Shown piece after piece: positions 41,234-49,835 of a DNA stretch of 64,000 nucleotides (positions within the stretch are counted from its first letter, which is position 1; every line of letters begins with the position of its first letter). The stretch covers positions 4,792,001-4,856,000 of the forward strand of contig NZ_LT838813.1 of NCBI RefSeq assembly GCF_900176595.1. Direction: 5' to 3'. Source of the stretch: Aquiflexum balticum DSM 16537 (GTDB lineage: Bacteria; Bacteroidota; Bacteroidia; Cytophagales; Cyclobacteriaceae). The notes under the pieces were generated by a model. That model made no database searches. It was not told where the DNA came from and was given only the letters and a program-made list of their open reading frames with translations. A program made the position numbers and the translations under genes.

Positions 41234-42820
41234 TCAATGAACATTTCCCATAAGCCTCCTTATAGGCTTGCTCAATAATAATAGCAGCATCCCCGCTCCT
41301 AAAGCTGTCATGACTATAATGATATATTGACCGGGCATTTCAGCCAAAGCTTCTTCAGTTCCTCCGCTCGCTTCCCCTGCAATCAATCCCGCAAACAGAT
41401 TTCCCAATGAGACCGAAAGGAACCAAATCCCCATCATCTGCCCTCCATATTTTGGCGGGGCCAATTTGGTAACCAAACTTAACCCTACTGGACTTAAGCT
41501 CAATTCCCCAAAAGTATGCAGCATGTAAGTAAAAATCAGCCAAGTTGGAGCTGCCAACTCACCAGAAGCTGCAATCTTGGCTGCGAAGTACATTACCAGG
41601 AATCCCATTCCCAGCAATAAAAGCCCCATGGCAAATTTTAACGGCGAACTGGGTTCAAGATGCCTTCTGCCCAACCAAACCCAAAGTGCGCCGAAAAATG
41701 GAGCAAAAATGATGATAAACATCGAATTGATGGACTGAAAATATCCTGCAGGAATTTCCCAACCCAAAATAGTTCGGTCTGTAAATCTTTCGGCAAATAG
41801 ATTCAGTGTTGAACCCGCCTGTTCAAAACCTGACCAAAACAAAGCTGAGAATAAAAATAAAATGGCAATAACTCCAACCTTTTTTCGATCATCTGCATTA
41901 AGTCCTCCAAAAAGAATGACATAACCAAGATAAACAAAAGCCACAATAGCAATGATTGTTCCCGAAGCACTTGCTATTGCTGAAACATTCATGGGAATAA
42001 AGTCCAAAAATAAGGCTGTCAATATCAATAAAACCACCGAACCAATCCCAAACAGAATCCTTACCAATCGTTCTCTATCCCTTTTTTCTTTATCTGTCAA
42101 TACCGGTATTGCTTCACCATAACCAATCAGATTTTTTGCTGAAACCTTATATTGGATCAAGCCAAATACCATTCCCAAACCGGCCAATCCAAAACCCAAA
42201 TGCCAATCATATATAGCCATTGTACTGCATGCAATCGGTGCTATCAATGCCCCTATATTGATCCCCATATAAAAAATGGAAAATCCTGCATCTCTTTTTG
42301 AACTACCCGCAGGGTATAATTGGCCTACTATGGAACTTATATTGGGCTTTAGCAGTCCGGTACCAACTGTAATCAGTATCAAGCCCAGAAAAAAAGAATT
42401 GGTATCCAATGATGAAAGTGATTCTTTCGCCTCCGAACTATCTCCAAGTAGGAGAAAAAGCCCGGGGAGAGCCATTGTAAAATGACCCAAGGCTATAATT
42501 ATCCCTCCATACCAAACAGATTTTTTCAAACCAAATAGTCTATCGGCAAACCAGCCTCCCGGTAATGCCAATAAATAGACCCCCATAGTGTAAAGACCAT
42601 ATATAGCTCCTGAAGTTTTGTCATCAAATCCAAGTCCTCCTTCAATAATCGCTGTGGTCATAAATAAAATCAAGAGCGCTCTCATCCCATAATAACTGAA
42701 GCGCTCCCACATTTCGGTAAAAAATAAGGTCATTAAACCCTTTGGATGTCCAAACATTGTTGGTCCGGGAAATAAATCAATCTGATCGTGACCGGAAGTA
42801 TTATCATTAAATTTTTCCAA
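41234..42820 (-). CDS. POT-family proton-coupled peptide transporter
   Basis: The 528-residue protein has 12-14 membrane segments. The POT signature is near the N-terminus (FFTEMWERFSYYGMRALLILF, residues about 34-54), with GGWFADRLFG and GTGLLKPNISSIVGQLY downstream. It imports di- and tripeptides with protons at the inner membrane. It is a single gene with a bidirectional terminator behind it. The start is the ATG at 42820. Confidence 0.93.
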   Translation of the reverse strand: MEKFNDNTSGHDQIDLFPGPTMFGHPKGLMTLFFTEMWERFSYYGMRALLILFMTTAIIEGGLGFDDKTSGAIYGLYTMGVYLLALPGGWFADRLFGLKKSVWYGGIIIALGHFTMALPGLFLLLGDSSEAKESLSSLDTNSFFLGLILITVGTGLLKPNISSIVGQLYPAGSSKRDAGFSIFYMGINIGALIAPIACSTMAIYDWHLGFGLAGLGMVFGLIQYKVSAKNLIGYGEAIPVLTDKEKRDRERLVRILFGIGSVVLLILTALFLDFIPMNVSAIASASGTIIAIVAFVYLGYVILFGGLNADDRKKVGVIAILFLFSALFWSGFEQAGSTLNLFAERFTDRTILGWEIPAGYFQSINSMFIIIFAPFFGALWVWLGRRHLEPSSPLKFAMGLLLLGMGFLVMYFAAKIAASGELAAPTWLIFTYMLHTFGELSLSPVGLSLVTKLAPPKYGGQMMGIWFLSVSLGNLFAGLIAGEASGGTEEALAEMPGQYIIIVMTALGAGMLLLLLSKPIRRLMGNVH

Positions 42821-43049
42821 AATTATTTAGGTTAGGTGGTAAAATGGATCTCAAAGAATTACAATGATAACAGATTTTTTCAAATTGTACTATCCTTTGT
42901 TTACCTGCGAATGATCCTGACAAATAATGGTTTAAATGATTTAAAGCCTTATTTTCTTCCAACTGATCAACGAAATTTTTTAGCTATACCAAACTAGCGA
43001 AAATTGATTCCGTAATCGATTGTATTAGCAAAAAAAGGACATTTTTTTA

Positions 43050-43078
43050 TTTGTGTTATGTAATAATATCTATCTTTG
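43050..43078 (+). promoter_or_regulatory. Promoter of pckA
   Basis: TTTG at 43050-43053, 17-base spacer, TATCTTTG at 43071-43078, a perfect TAnnTTTG box. Because it overlaps an in-frame TTG at 43076, it excludes that TTG as a start and supports the ATG at 43109. Confidence 0.75.
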
Positions 43079-43108
43079 ACCCGCGATATAAACCCTAAAA
43101 ATATATTT

Positions 43109-44716
43109 ATGAGTGTACAAGAACTCGATATTAAAGTTGAAAGAAAAAGTTTATCAGAACTTGAACTTGAGACCAAAGGAACAATTTTTTGGAATCTTAG
43201 TCCGGCTGAACTTGTAGAACATTCCCTTGCCAACAAAGAAGGCAATCTGACAGATGTAGGGGCACTGATGGCTGATACAGGTGAATTTACCGGACGTTCA
43301 CCAAAAGACCGGTTTATTGTAAAAGATTCAGAGACTGAAAATACTGTTTGGTGGAGTGATATCAATATTCCTTTTGATGAAGCGAATTTTGATAGACTAT
43401 ATAATAAAATGATCAGTTTTTTGGGCAATAGAAATCTATACGTTAGAGATGCAATTGCCGGTGCTGATGAAAAATACAGATTAAACCTGAGAATTATCAA
43501 TACTTTGGCCTGGCATAATATGTTTTGTTATAACATGTTTTTAAGACCTGATAAAGATCAACTTGAAGATTTTGATCCGGATTTTACCATTATCTGTATA
43601 CCTGAATTCAAGGCAAATCCTGATACTGATGGGACAAGACAGGAAAATTTTGCTGCTATCAATCTGACCAGAAAAATACTGCTTATTGGTGGGACTGCCT
43701 ACGCAGGGGAAATGAAAAAAGGAATTTTCTCAGTATTGAATTATATCCTTCCCCACAAGCATGGGGTTCTTTCCATGCACTGTTCAGCCAATGTTGGAAA
43801 AGAAGGAGATACTGCCGTCTTTTTTGGACTTTCGGGTACAGGCAAAACGACACTTTCAGCAGACCCTGATAGGAGTTTGATAGGTGATGATGAACATGGT
43901 TGGAATGAGGACTCAGTTTTCAACTTTGAAGGCGGATGCTATGCCAAAGTAATAGATCTGAGCAGGGAAAAAGAACCTGAAATCTGGGATGCCATCAAGT
44001 TTGGGGCTATAGTCGAAAACACCAGGTTTTATCCGGGAACCAGAACTGTAGATTACAGCAACAAACAGGTAACTGAGAATACAAGGACATCTTATCCCAT
44101 ATATCACATCAAAAATGCCCTGCCCAATTCAATTGCCGGCATACCAAAAAACATCTTTTTTCTGACAGCCGATGCCTTTGGAGTAATCCCGCCCATTTCA
44201 AAATTGAATAAAAGCCAGGCCATGTACCACTTTATTTCAGGGTATACAGCGAAAGTAGCCGGCACAGAAGTAGACGTAACAGAACCAAAGACAACTTTCT
44301 CAGCATGCTTTGGAGCTGCATTTCTCCCATTACACCCTACCCGATATGCTGAGTTGTTTGGCGAAAAAATGGAGAAGCACCAAGTCAATGTTTGGTTGAT
44401 AAACACCGGCTGGACAGGAGGACCTTATGGAGTAGGATCAAGAATGAAGCTGAAATATACAAGAGCAATGATCTCAGCTGCGCTCGAAGGCAAACTCGAT
44501 CATGTAGCCTATAGGAAACATAGTGTATTTGGAATAGGAATACCTGAATCATGCCCCAATGTTCCCGACCATGTATTAAGCCCAAGAGCAACCTGGGAAG
44601 ATAAAGCTGCCTATGACCTGAAAGCCAGAGAACTTGGTACTGCTTTTATCCAGAATTTTGAAAAATACCTTGATTTTGCCACTGACGATATTCTTGCCGG
44701 AGCACCGAAGTTTTAG
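43109..44716 (+). CDS. pckA: Phosphoenolpyruvate carboxykinase (ATP)
   Basis: The 535-residue enzyme has the kinase-1a P-loop GLSGTGKTTLSADP at about residue 240-250, with the adjacent IGDDEHGWNEDSVFNFEGG metal-binding segment. Earlier comes TGRSPKDRFIV, and further on NTGWTGGPYGVGSRMKL. It converts oxaloacetate to phosphoenolpyruvate and CO2 for gluconeogenesis. A TTG start at 43076 lies inside the TAnnTTTG promoter, so the ATG at 43109 is the true start. A GGAGTGC/GCACTCC terminator follows. Confidence 0.97.
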   Translation: MSVQELDIKVERKSLSELELETKGTIFWNLSPAELVEHSLANKEGNLTDVGALMADTGEFTGRSPKDRFIVKDSETENTVWWSDINIPFDEANFDRLYNKMISFLGNRNLYVRDAIAGADEKYRLNLRIINTLAWHNMFCYNMFLRPDKDQLEDFDPDFTIICIPEFKANPDTDGTRQENFAAINLTRKILLIGGTAYAGEMKKGIFSVLNYILPHKHGVLSMHCSANVGKEGDTAVFFGLSGTGKTTLSADPDRSLIGDDEHGWNEDSVFNFEGGCYAKVIDLSREKEPEIWDAIKFGAIVENTRFYPGTRTVDYSNKQVTENTRTSYPIYHIKNALPNSIAGIPKNIFFLTADAFGVIPPISKLNKSQAMYHFISGYTAKVAGTEVDVTEPKTTFSACFGAAFLPLHPTRYAELFGEKMEKHQVNVWLINTGWTGGPYGVGSRMKLKYTRAMISAALEGKLDHVAYRKHSVFGIGIPESCPNVPDHVLSPRATWEDKAAYDLKARELGTAFIQNFEKYLDFATDDILAGAPKF

Positions 44717-44755
44717 TTAATTAACCCTTTTCAAGAAAAATAAACCCAAATCCAG

Positions 44756-44781
44756 GGAGTGCCAAAGCACTCCTTTTTTTA
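44756..44781 (+). terminator. Terminator after pckA
   Basis: GGAGTGC (44756-44762), loop CAAA, GCACTCC (44767-44773), then seven Ts; about 40 bases past the stop. Confidence 0.85.
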
Positions 44782-44790
44782 TTTGCAAAA

Positions 44791-44824
44791 TTGAAGATGC
44801 TCCAAAATAGATTTCTTACTTTTG
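44791..44824 (+). promoter_or_regulatory. Promoter of the peptidylprolyl isomerase gene
   Basis: TACTTTTG at 44817-44824 is an exact TAnnTTTG box, with TTG at 44791-44793. The ATG is only 16 bases after it, so the leader would be very short. Confidence 0.5.
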
Positions 44825-44840
44825 GGCAAAAATAAATTTT

Positions 44841-45278
44841 ATGAGCAAAGCAGAGATACAAACCGAAAAAGGCACCATGAAAGTGGAGTTCTATGATAAT
44901 GATGCCCCAAAGGCTGTTGAAAACTTTAAGGCACTTTCAAAAAAAGGGTTCTATAATGGATTGACTTTTCATAGAGTTATCCCAAATTTCGTCATTCAGG
45001 GTGGTTGTCCAAACGGGACTGGCACCGGAGGTCCCGGATATAAGATTGATTGCGAATTGGACGGCGAAAATCAATACCATGACCGTGGAGTACTTTCGAT
45101 GGCCCATGCCGGCAGAAATACAGGTGGATCTCAATTCTTTATTTGCCATAGCAGAGACAATACAAGTCATCTGGACAGGAGACATACCTGTTTTGGTAAA
45201 GTAGTGGAAGGTCTTGAGGTTATAGATCAGATCCGTCAGGGAGATAAAATCGAAAAAATAGTAATACTTGAAGATTGA
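44841..45278 (+). CDS. Cyclophilin-type peptidylprolyl isomerase
   Basis: The 145-residue cytoplasmic cyclophilin has the catalytic-Arg segment TFHRVIPNFVIQGG and the typical GTGTGGPGYKI and GVLSMAHAGRNTGGSQFFI tracts. It catalyses cis-trans proline isomerisation during folding. There is no signal peptide, so it is the PpiB-like cytosolic form. A short leader follows a TAnnTTTG promoter, and a bidirectional terminator separates it from the nucleoside transporter gene. Confidence 0.94.
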   Translation: MSKAEIQTEKGTMKVEFYDNDAPKAVENFKALSKKGFYNGLTFHRVIPNFVIQGGCPNGTGTGGPGYKIDCELDGENQYHDRGVLSMAHAGRNTGGSQFFICHSRDNTSHLDRRHTCFGKVVEGLEVIDQIRQGDKIEKIVILED

Positions 45279-45357
45279 TGAAGCAAAACACTGTTTCAAG
45301 AGTCAATTGAAAACCCTGAAATATGGGTAAACCAAACTTGAAAAAGAAAACTTATTG

Positions 45358-45398
45358 AATAAAAGAGGCTGTCCTATTTATGGGCAGCCTCTTTTATT
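45358..45398. terminator. Bidirectional terminator with GAGGCTG stem
   Basis: AATAAAAGAGGCTG (45358-45371) pairs with CAGCCTCTTTTATT (45385-45398), an uninterrupted long stem between the convergent cyclophilin and nucleoside transporter genes. The word AAAGAGGCTG recurs at 46771 and, inverted, at 46959. Confidence 0.85.
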
Positions 45399-45401
45399 TT
45401 C

Positions 45402-46685
45402 TCAAAACAAAGCCCCTGCTATTGTCGCTGTCATCAGACATGCCAAGGTGGCTGCCATCAAAGCTTTCATTCCCAACTTCGATAGGTTCCCCTGCTGATT
45501 TGGTGCTATGCTGCCGATTCCTCCTACTTGTATGGCGATAGAACTGAAATTAGAAAATCCACATAGAGCATAAGTGGCAATTACAATCGATTTAGGGGAA
45601 AGAGCATCGGCAGACTTCATATCTGCAAGACTCAAATAAGCAACAAATTCGTTGATAACTGTTTTTTGTCCTAACAAAGACCCGACTTGTAGGGTTTCGC
45701 TCCAATCCACGCCGATAATCCAAGCAAATATCCTAAAAACCTGCCCGAGAATATATTCCAACGAAAATCCTGAAAACTGTCCTCCTGTAGATGAAATCAC
45801 CCACGTATTCAGACCGGAATATTCCCCTATCAGACCCGAAAGGATATAATTCAAAGCAGCAATTACCGCTATAAAAGCAAGCAGCATCCCGCCCACATTC
45901 AGCGCTAGTTTTAAGCCTTCCGAGGCTCCTATTGACATGGCATCAATCAGATTAACGCCCATATTTTCCCCACTGACTTCCAACTTGTCATTGGTTATTT
46001 CCTTATCTGTCTCCGGGATCATAATTTTGGACATCACTATGGCAGCAGGGGCGTTCATGATACTTGCTCCAAGCAGATAGGCCGCAAACCTGCTTTGCTC
46101 GGCCAGGCTATCCCCACCAAGAAAAGCCACATATCCGGCCAAAACACCTCCGGCAATTGTGGCCATTCCACCTGTCATCAAACACATTAACTCTGATCTG
46201 GACATGGTAGGAATAAAAGGCCTGACCAATAAGGGGGCCTCTGTCTGGCCAAGAAATATATTTCCCGCAGCTGAAAGGCTTTCTGGTCCCGAAAGTCTCA
46301 TTGTTCTTGCCATTACCCATGCAATGCCAAAAACCACTTTCTGCAAAACCCCCAAATAATATAATCCCGCCGATACAGTAGAGAAAAATATAATAGTTGG
46401 CAGTACCTGAAATGCGAAAATAAATCCAAATGAATCTGTGGCCAAGTCACCAAAAATGAAGGTGGCACCGTCAGCAGAAAAACTCAGGAATTTCACAAAA
46501 GCCCTGCTCACTGTGGCAAATATTCTGGCAACAAACTCTACTTTGGTAATTAAAAAACCAAACAAAGCCTGCAAAATCACACCTATGCCTACCAATCTCC
46601 AATCAACCTGTCTCTTATTGGATGAAAAAATAAATGCCACCAAAATCAAAACTACAATACCTACCAATCCTCTGAAATAATCCAT
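45402..46685 (-). CDS. Concentrative nucleoside transporter (NupC/CNT family)
   Basis: The 427-residue protein has about ten membrane segments. Family features are the gate region QTEAPLLVRPFIPTMSRSEL, MTGGMATIAGGVLAGYVAFLG and the C-terminal FSNFSSIAIQVGGIG. It imports nucleosides with protons or sodium at the inner membrane. It stands alone; a repeat-containing spacer lies upstream. Confidence 0.93.
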   Translation of the reverse strand: MDYFRGLVGIVVLILVAFIFSSNKRQVDWRLVGIGVILQALFGFLITKVEFVARIFATVSRAFVKFLSFSADGATFIFGDLATDSFGFIFAFQVLPTIIFFSTVSAGLYYLGVLQKVVFGIAWVMARTMRLSGPESLSAAGNIFLGQTEAPLLVRPFIPTMSRSELMCLMTGGMATIAGGVLAGYVAFLGGDSLAEQSRFAAYLLGASIMNAPAAIVMSKIMIPETDKEITNDKLEVSGENMGVNLIDAMSIGASEGLKLALNVGGMLLAFIAVIAALNYILSGLIGEYSGLNTWVISSTGGQFSGFSLEYILGQVFRIFAWIIGVDWSETLQVGSLLGQKTVINEFVAYLSLADMKSADALSPKSIVIATYALCGFSNFSSIAIQVGGIGSIAPNQQGNLSKLGMKALMAATLACLMTATIAGALF

Positions 46686-46770
46686 CTGATAAAATGAATA
46701 AATGAAATTAATGTAAATCTTTTGACAGCTGAATAAAATTCAAATGATTCTTCATTCTATGGAAAATGGT

Positions 46771-46968
46771 AAAGAGGCTGTCTCTTAAGTGAAATCTCCA
46801 AAATTTTATGCAAATATTATTGGGTTACATTTGACTAAACTTTGCGTCTTTGTGCCTTTGTGGAATTTTCGAACAATTTCGGCCACAAAGTCACAAAGAT
46901 CCTAATTGTAAAACCGATACTTTATTTGGTAATAAAATTTGAAAGACGATTTATGGTGCAGCCTCTTT
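46771..46968. repeat. MITE-like inverted-repeat element
   Basis: AAAGAGGCTG at 46771-46780 and its exact inverse CAGCCTCTTT at 46959-46968 enclose about 180 bases that encode nothing and contain the second copy of the dispersed hairpin repeat. The right arm ends a few bases from the stop of the DUF151 gene. The arm word is also the stem of the terminator at 45358, so an insertion into a terminator stem, or a small non-autonomous element using that word as its end, are both possible. Confidence 0.4.
46847..46899. repeat. Dispersed hairpin repeat, copy 2
   Basis: TCTTTGTGCCTTTGTGG (46847-46863) pairs with CCACAAAGTCACAAAGA (46883-46899), one mismatch in 17, loop of 19 bases. Its reverse complement matches the copy at 1120-1161, including the arm words and the adjacent GGCCG. 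Confidence 0.65.
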
Positions 46969-46972
46969 TGAA

Positions 46973-47575
46973 TCAGTTTCTTCTGTTGATTTCATCCCTG
47001 ATTCTAGCGGCCCTTTCATAATCTTCGTTATTGATAGCCTTATCCAGCATCTGATTGAGTTTGTCCAGACTAAAATCTTTGAGTGAGTCTGAAACTTTCG
47101 AAGTTGATCCCGATGTCCGGCCTGGCTTCACCTGCTTTTGATGCTCTTTCCTTTCGTCATCTTCATTAAATTCAATGGCTGCCTCTGACATGACTTTAGA
47201 TACACAATATATCTGGGCATCAAATCTTACGGCGATTGCAATGGCATCTGAGGGTCTTGCATCAATCTCTACTGTCTTAGAAGCATTTTTACAGACTATT
47301 TTAGCATAAAACACACCTTCTCTCATATCTGAAATCAAAATATGATCAATAGAGAAATTGAAGTTTGAAGCAAAAGATTTGAATAAGTCATGCGTCATCG
47401 GACGATTGGGAATAATCTTTTCTATCTCTATGGCAATAGCTTGTGCTTCAAACATACCAATGACGATAGGAAGTCTTCTGCTACCCCCTACTTCACCCAT
47501 TACCAAGGTAAATGACCCTGATTGGGAATGGTTTGACGATAATCCTAAAATCTCTAATTGAATAGTTTGGTCCAC
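46973..47575 (-). CDS. Bifunctional nuclease family protein (DUF151) with UVR motif
   Basis: The 200-residue protein has a DUF151 domain (about 1-135, LPIVIGMFEAQAIAIEIEK and ARPSDAIAIAVRFDAQIY) and a C-terminal UvrB/UvrC motif (about 165-200, LDKAINNEDYERAARIRDEI), a domain pair common in Bacteroidota. The DUF151 fold has been reported to have DNase and RNase activity in plants. It is the last gene of the etfB-etfA operon, 5 bases after etfA. Confidence 0.9.
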   Translation of the reverse strand: MDQTIQLEILGLSSNHSQSGSFTLVMGEVGGSRRLPIVIGMFEAQAIAIEIEKIIPNRPMTHDLFKSFASNFNFSIDHILISDMREGVFYAKIVCKNASKTVEIDARPSDAIAIAVRFDAQIYCVSKVMSEAAIEFNEDDERKEHQKQVKPGRTSGSTSKVSDSLKDFSLDKLNQMLDKAINNEDYERAARIRDEINRRN

Positions 47576-47580
47576 AGGAT

Positions 47581-48549
47581 TTATTTTTGGGCTTTTATAG
47601 CTTCAGTTAACTTTGGTAAAATTTCAAAAGCATCTCCAACAATCCCATAATCAGCTGCTTTAAAGAACGGCGCTTCGGGATCTTTGTTGATTACCACGAT
47701 GTATTTTGAAGAATTCACACCCGCAAGATGTTGAATAGCACCCGAAATTCCAACTGCAACATATAAAGTTGGGGCAACTTTTACTCCTGTCTGTCCAACA
47801 TGCTCATGATGTGGTCTCCAGCCAATATCCGATACCGGCTTAGAACAGCCCGTTGCTGCCCCGAGTTCTTTCGCCAAATCCTCAATCATTCCCCAGTTTT
47901 CAGGCCCCTTCATACCTCTGCCACCGGATACAACAATATCTGCTTCTGGCAATAATACCTCTCCTGTAGCTTTATCGGTTGAAGTGATTTTTGTAGCAAA
48001 ATTATCTTCCGGAATTGTCAAGGCAATTTCTTCCACTTTTGCCTCGGGTCCATCGGTTTTCAGATCCACCGCGTTTTTTTTCACAGCAAGAATTTTATTC
48101 TCTGCAGTGACTACTGTTTCCGCAAAAGCCTTCCCTGTATAGATACTTCTTCTGACGGTGTATCCGGAACCTGTCTCCGGTAATTCCACAACATTGGAAA
48201 CCAAAGCTGCATTTAACTTCACAGCCAACCGGGCAGCTACGGCATCTCCTAAAGATGATTTTGCCAACACCAAAGTCTTGGCTCCGACCTTATCAAAAAT
48301 TTGGGCAACCGCTTCGGCATGCGCCTGAATGACTCCATCACTCAGCTTCCCATCATTGACATGAATTACTCTGCCGGCACCGGCATGTCCTGCTTTGGCC
48401 AATTCACTTGAAGAAATTGTTCCCAATGCGACAGCGACTACTTCTCCCGCTGATAGTTTTTCGGACAAGGCTTTCCCGTAAGAAACAGCCTCCAAACTCG
48501 TTTTTTTGACTGAACCTTCCGCGTGTTCTATATATACTAATACTGACAT
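47581..48549 (-). CDS. etfA: Electron transfer flavoprotein alpha subunit
   Basis: The 322-residue FAD-binding subunit has the C-terminal FAD domain VVSGGRGMKGPENW and VGQTGVKVAPTLYVAVGISGAIQH. It passes electrons from acyl-CoA and other dehydrogenases to the quinone pool. It follows etfB with 31 bases between and precedes the DUF151 gene by 5, forming one operon. Confidence 0.96.
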   Translation of the reverse strand: MSVLVYIEHAEGSVKKTSLEAVSYGKALSEKLSAGEVVAVALGTISSSELAKAGHAGAGRVIHVNDGKLSDGVIQAHAEAVAQIFDKVGAKTLVLAKSSLGDAVAARLAVKLNAALVSNVVELPETGSGYTVRRSIYTGKAFAETVVTAENKILAVKKNAVDLKTDGPEAKVEEIALTIPEDNFATKITSTDKATGEVLLPEADIVVSGGRGMKGPENWGMIEDLAKELGAATGCSKPVSDIGWRPHHEHVGQTGVKVAPTLYVAVGISGAIQHLAGVNSSKYIVVINKDPEAPFFKAADYGIVGDAFEILPKLTEAIKAQK

Positions 48550-48580
48550 AATATCTCTGATTTAAAATAATGTTTAATGA

Positions 48581-49318
48581 TTAAAGCACTTTGGCTTCAT
48601 TTTTCAACAATCTCACCAATTCCGCAACATTGTCTTTATCCACAAGTTTGACAGAACCTTTTGCGGGGGGCAACTGATAGGAAGTCACTTTGGTATTTGC
48701 GCCGTCCACGGTTGGTTCTATTACCTGCAAAGGTTTGGTTCTTGCTGACATAATTCCTCTCATATTCGGTATTTTCCATTCTGCAATCGGTTCCTGGCAT
48801 CCTGCTATCAATGGCAGTTTTGCTTCCAGATATTCTTTTCCACCTTCAATTTCCCTTGCCATTTTCACGTTTTCCCCCTCAATCTCCAATTTCATCACAG
48901 GAGAAACGGATGGAATCCCCAGCATCTCTCCGACCATGCCATGGACCATACCACCATTGAAATCTATTGATTCCCTGCCCATCAAAATCAGATCATAACC
49001 ATTTGATTTTGCAATGCCTGCTATCTGATTGGCCACAAAAAGGGAATCTTTTGGAAAGGCATTTATTCTGATGGCATCATCAGCACCGATAGCGAGCGCT
49101 TTCCTCAATGTGGGTTCAGTTTCTGCTTCTCCCACATTCAGCACAGTAAGACTTGCTCCCAGCTGCTCTTTGAGTTCAACTGCCCTGGCCAATGCATAAT
49201 CATCGTAAGGTCCTATGATAAATTGAACACCGGTTTTATCAAATTTGGTATTGCTATCTGTAAACTGAATTTTGGATGTGGTATCCGGTACATGGGTAAT
49301 ACAAACAAGAATCTTCAT
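48581..49318 (-). CDS. etfB: Electron transfer flavoprotein beta subunit
   Basis: The 245-residue protein has the family pattern: MKILVCITHVPDTTSKIQF, NPYDDYALARAVELKEQ-like GPYDDYALARAVELKEQ, and ESIDFNGGMVHGMVGEMLG. It binds AMP and pairs with EtfA. It is the first gene of the operon. It diverges from the TPR gene at 49391; the 72-base gap should carry both promoters. Confidence 0.96.
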   Translation of the reverse strand: MKILVCITHVPDTTSKIQFTDSNTKFDKTGVQFIIGPYDDYALARAVELKEQLGASLTVLNVGEAETEPTLRKALAIGADDAIRINAFPKDSLFVANQIAGIAKSNGYDLILMGRESIDFNGGMVHGMVGEMLGIPSVSPVMKLEIEGENVKMAREIEGGKEYLEAKLPLIAGCQEPIAEWKIPNMRGIMSARTKPLQVIEPTVDGANTKVTSYQLPPAKGSVKLVDKDNVAELVRLLKNEAKVL

Positions 49319-49390
49319 TATGTATATTTAGGTTATTTATTTTTAAATTGCGTGAATTTAGTCATAAGGCCATAATTAAAAAAAGAATTC

Positions 49391-49723
49391 ATGAGCAAAT
49401 TGTCACGTATCGAAATGCTGAAATCTTTTGCCGAACAAGATCCGACTAATCCTTTTAATTGGTACGCCTTGGCCTTGGAGCACCAGGAAAGTGATCCGGA
49501 CCTGGCAAAATTCTACTTCAATAAACTCCTTATGGAGCATAAGGTTTACTTACCCACCTATTATCATGCTGCCGGTTTTTTTGCATCTGAGGGCGATATA
49601 GATAAAGCCAAAGAAATTTTTGAAAGCGGCATCAGACTCGCCGAGGAACAAAACAATGACAAAACCCTTAAAGAATTAAAGAACAGCTATCAGAATTTCC
49701 TGTTTGAAAATGACATCGATTAA
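49391..49723 (+). CDS. Small TPR-containing protein
   Basis: The 110-residue protein is built of TPR-like helical pairs: NPFNWYALALEHQESDPDLA, LPTYYHAAGFFASEGDIDKA and EIFESGIRLAEEQNND. It has no signal peptide and is probably a cytoplasmic scaffold. It is divergent from etfB. Confidence 0.75.
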   Translation: MSKLSRIEMLKSFAEQDPTNPFNWYALALEHQESDPDLAKFYFNKLLMEHKVYLPTYYHAAGFFASEGDIDKAKEIFESGIRLAEEQNNDKTLKELKNSYQNFLFENDID

Positions 49724-49783
49724 GTGGGAAGTTTTTGAGAATATGCTATTACTTCCAATATCCTTCAACATTTAGGATTACCC

Positions 49784-49835
49784 AGTCTAGAATCTTATGT
49801 CTTGTATCTTGTGTCTTAAGTCCTGTGTCTTAAAC
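49784..49835. repeat. Degenerate 14-base tandem repeat
   Basis: Units TTATGTCTTGTATC, TTGTGTCTTAAGTC and CTGTGTCTTAAACTC follow a partial unit. The array ends at the dnaB stop codon. On the other strand it reads as AAGACxxAAGxC words like those at 28850-28882. Confidence 0.6.

Noticed and set aside
43076-43108. TTG start for pckA eleven codons upstream
   Set aside because: It lies in the TATCTTTG promoter box, so it cannot be in the transcript.
42994-43500. 168-codon minus-strand frame over the pckA start
   Set aside because: Antisense to the conserved pckA coding region and without domain features.
46771-46968. Simple bidirectional terminator for the neighbouring genes
   Set aside because: The arms are about 180 bases apart and enclose a second repeat; the right arm alone could terminate the DUF151 gene, so the structure is reported as a repeat with low confidence.
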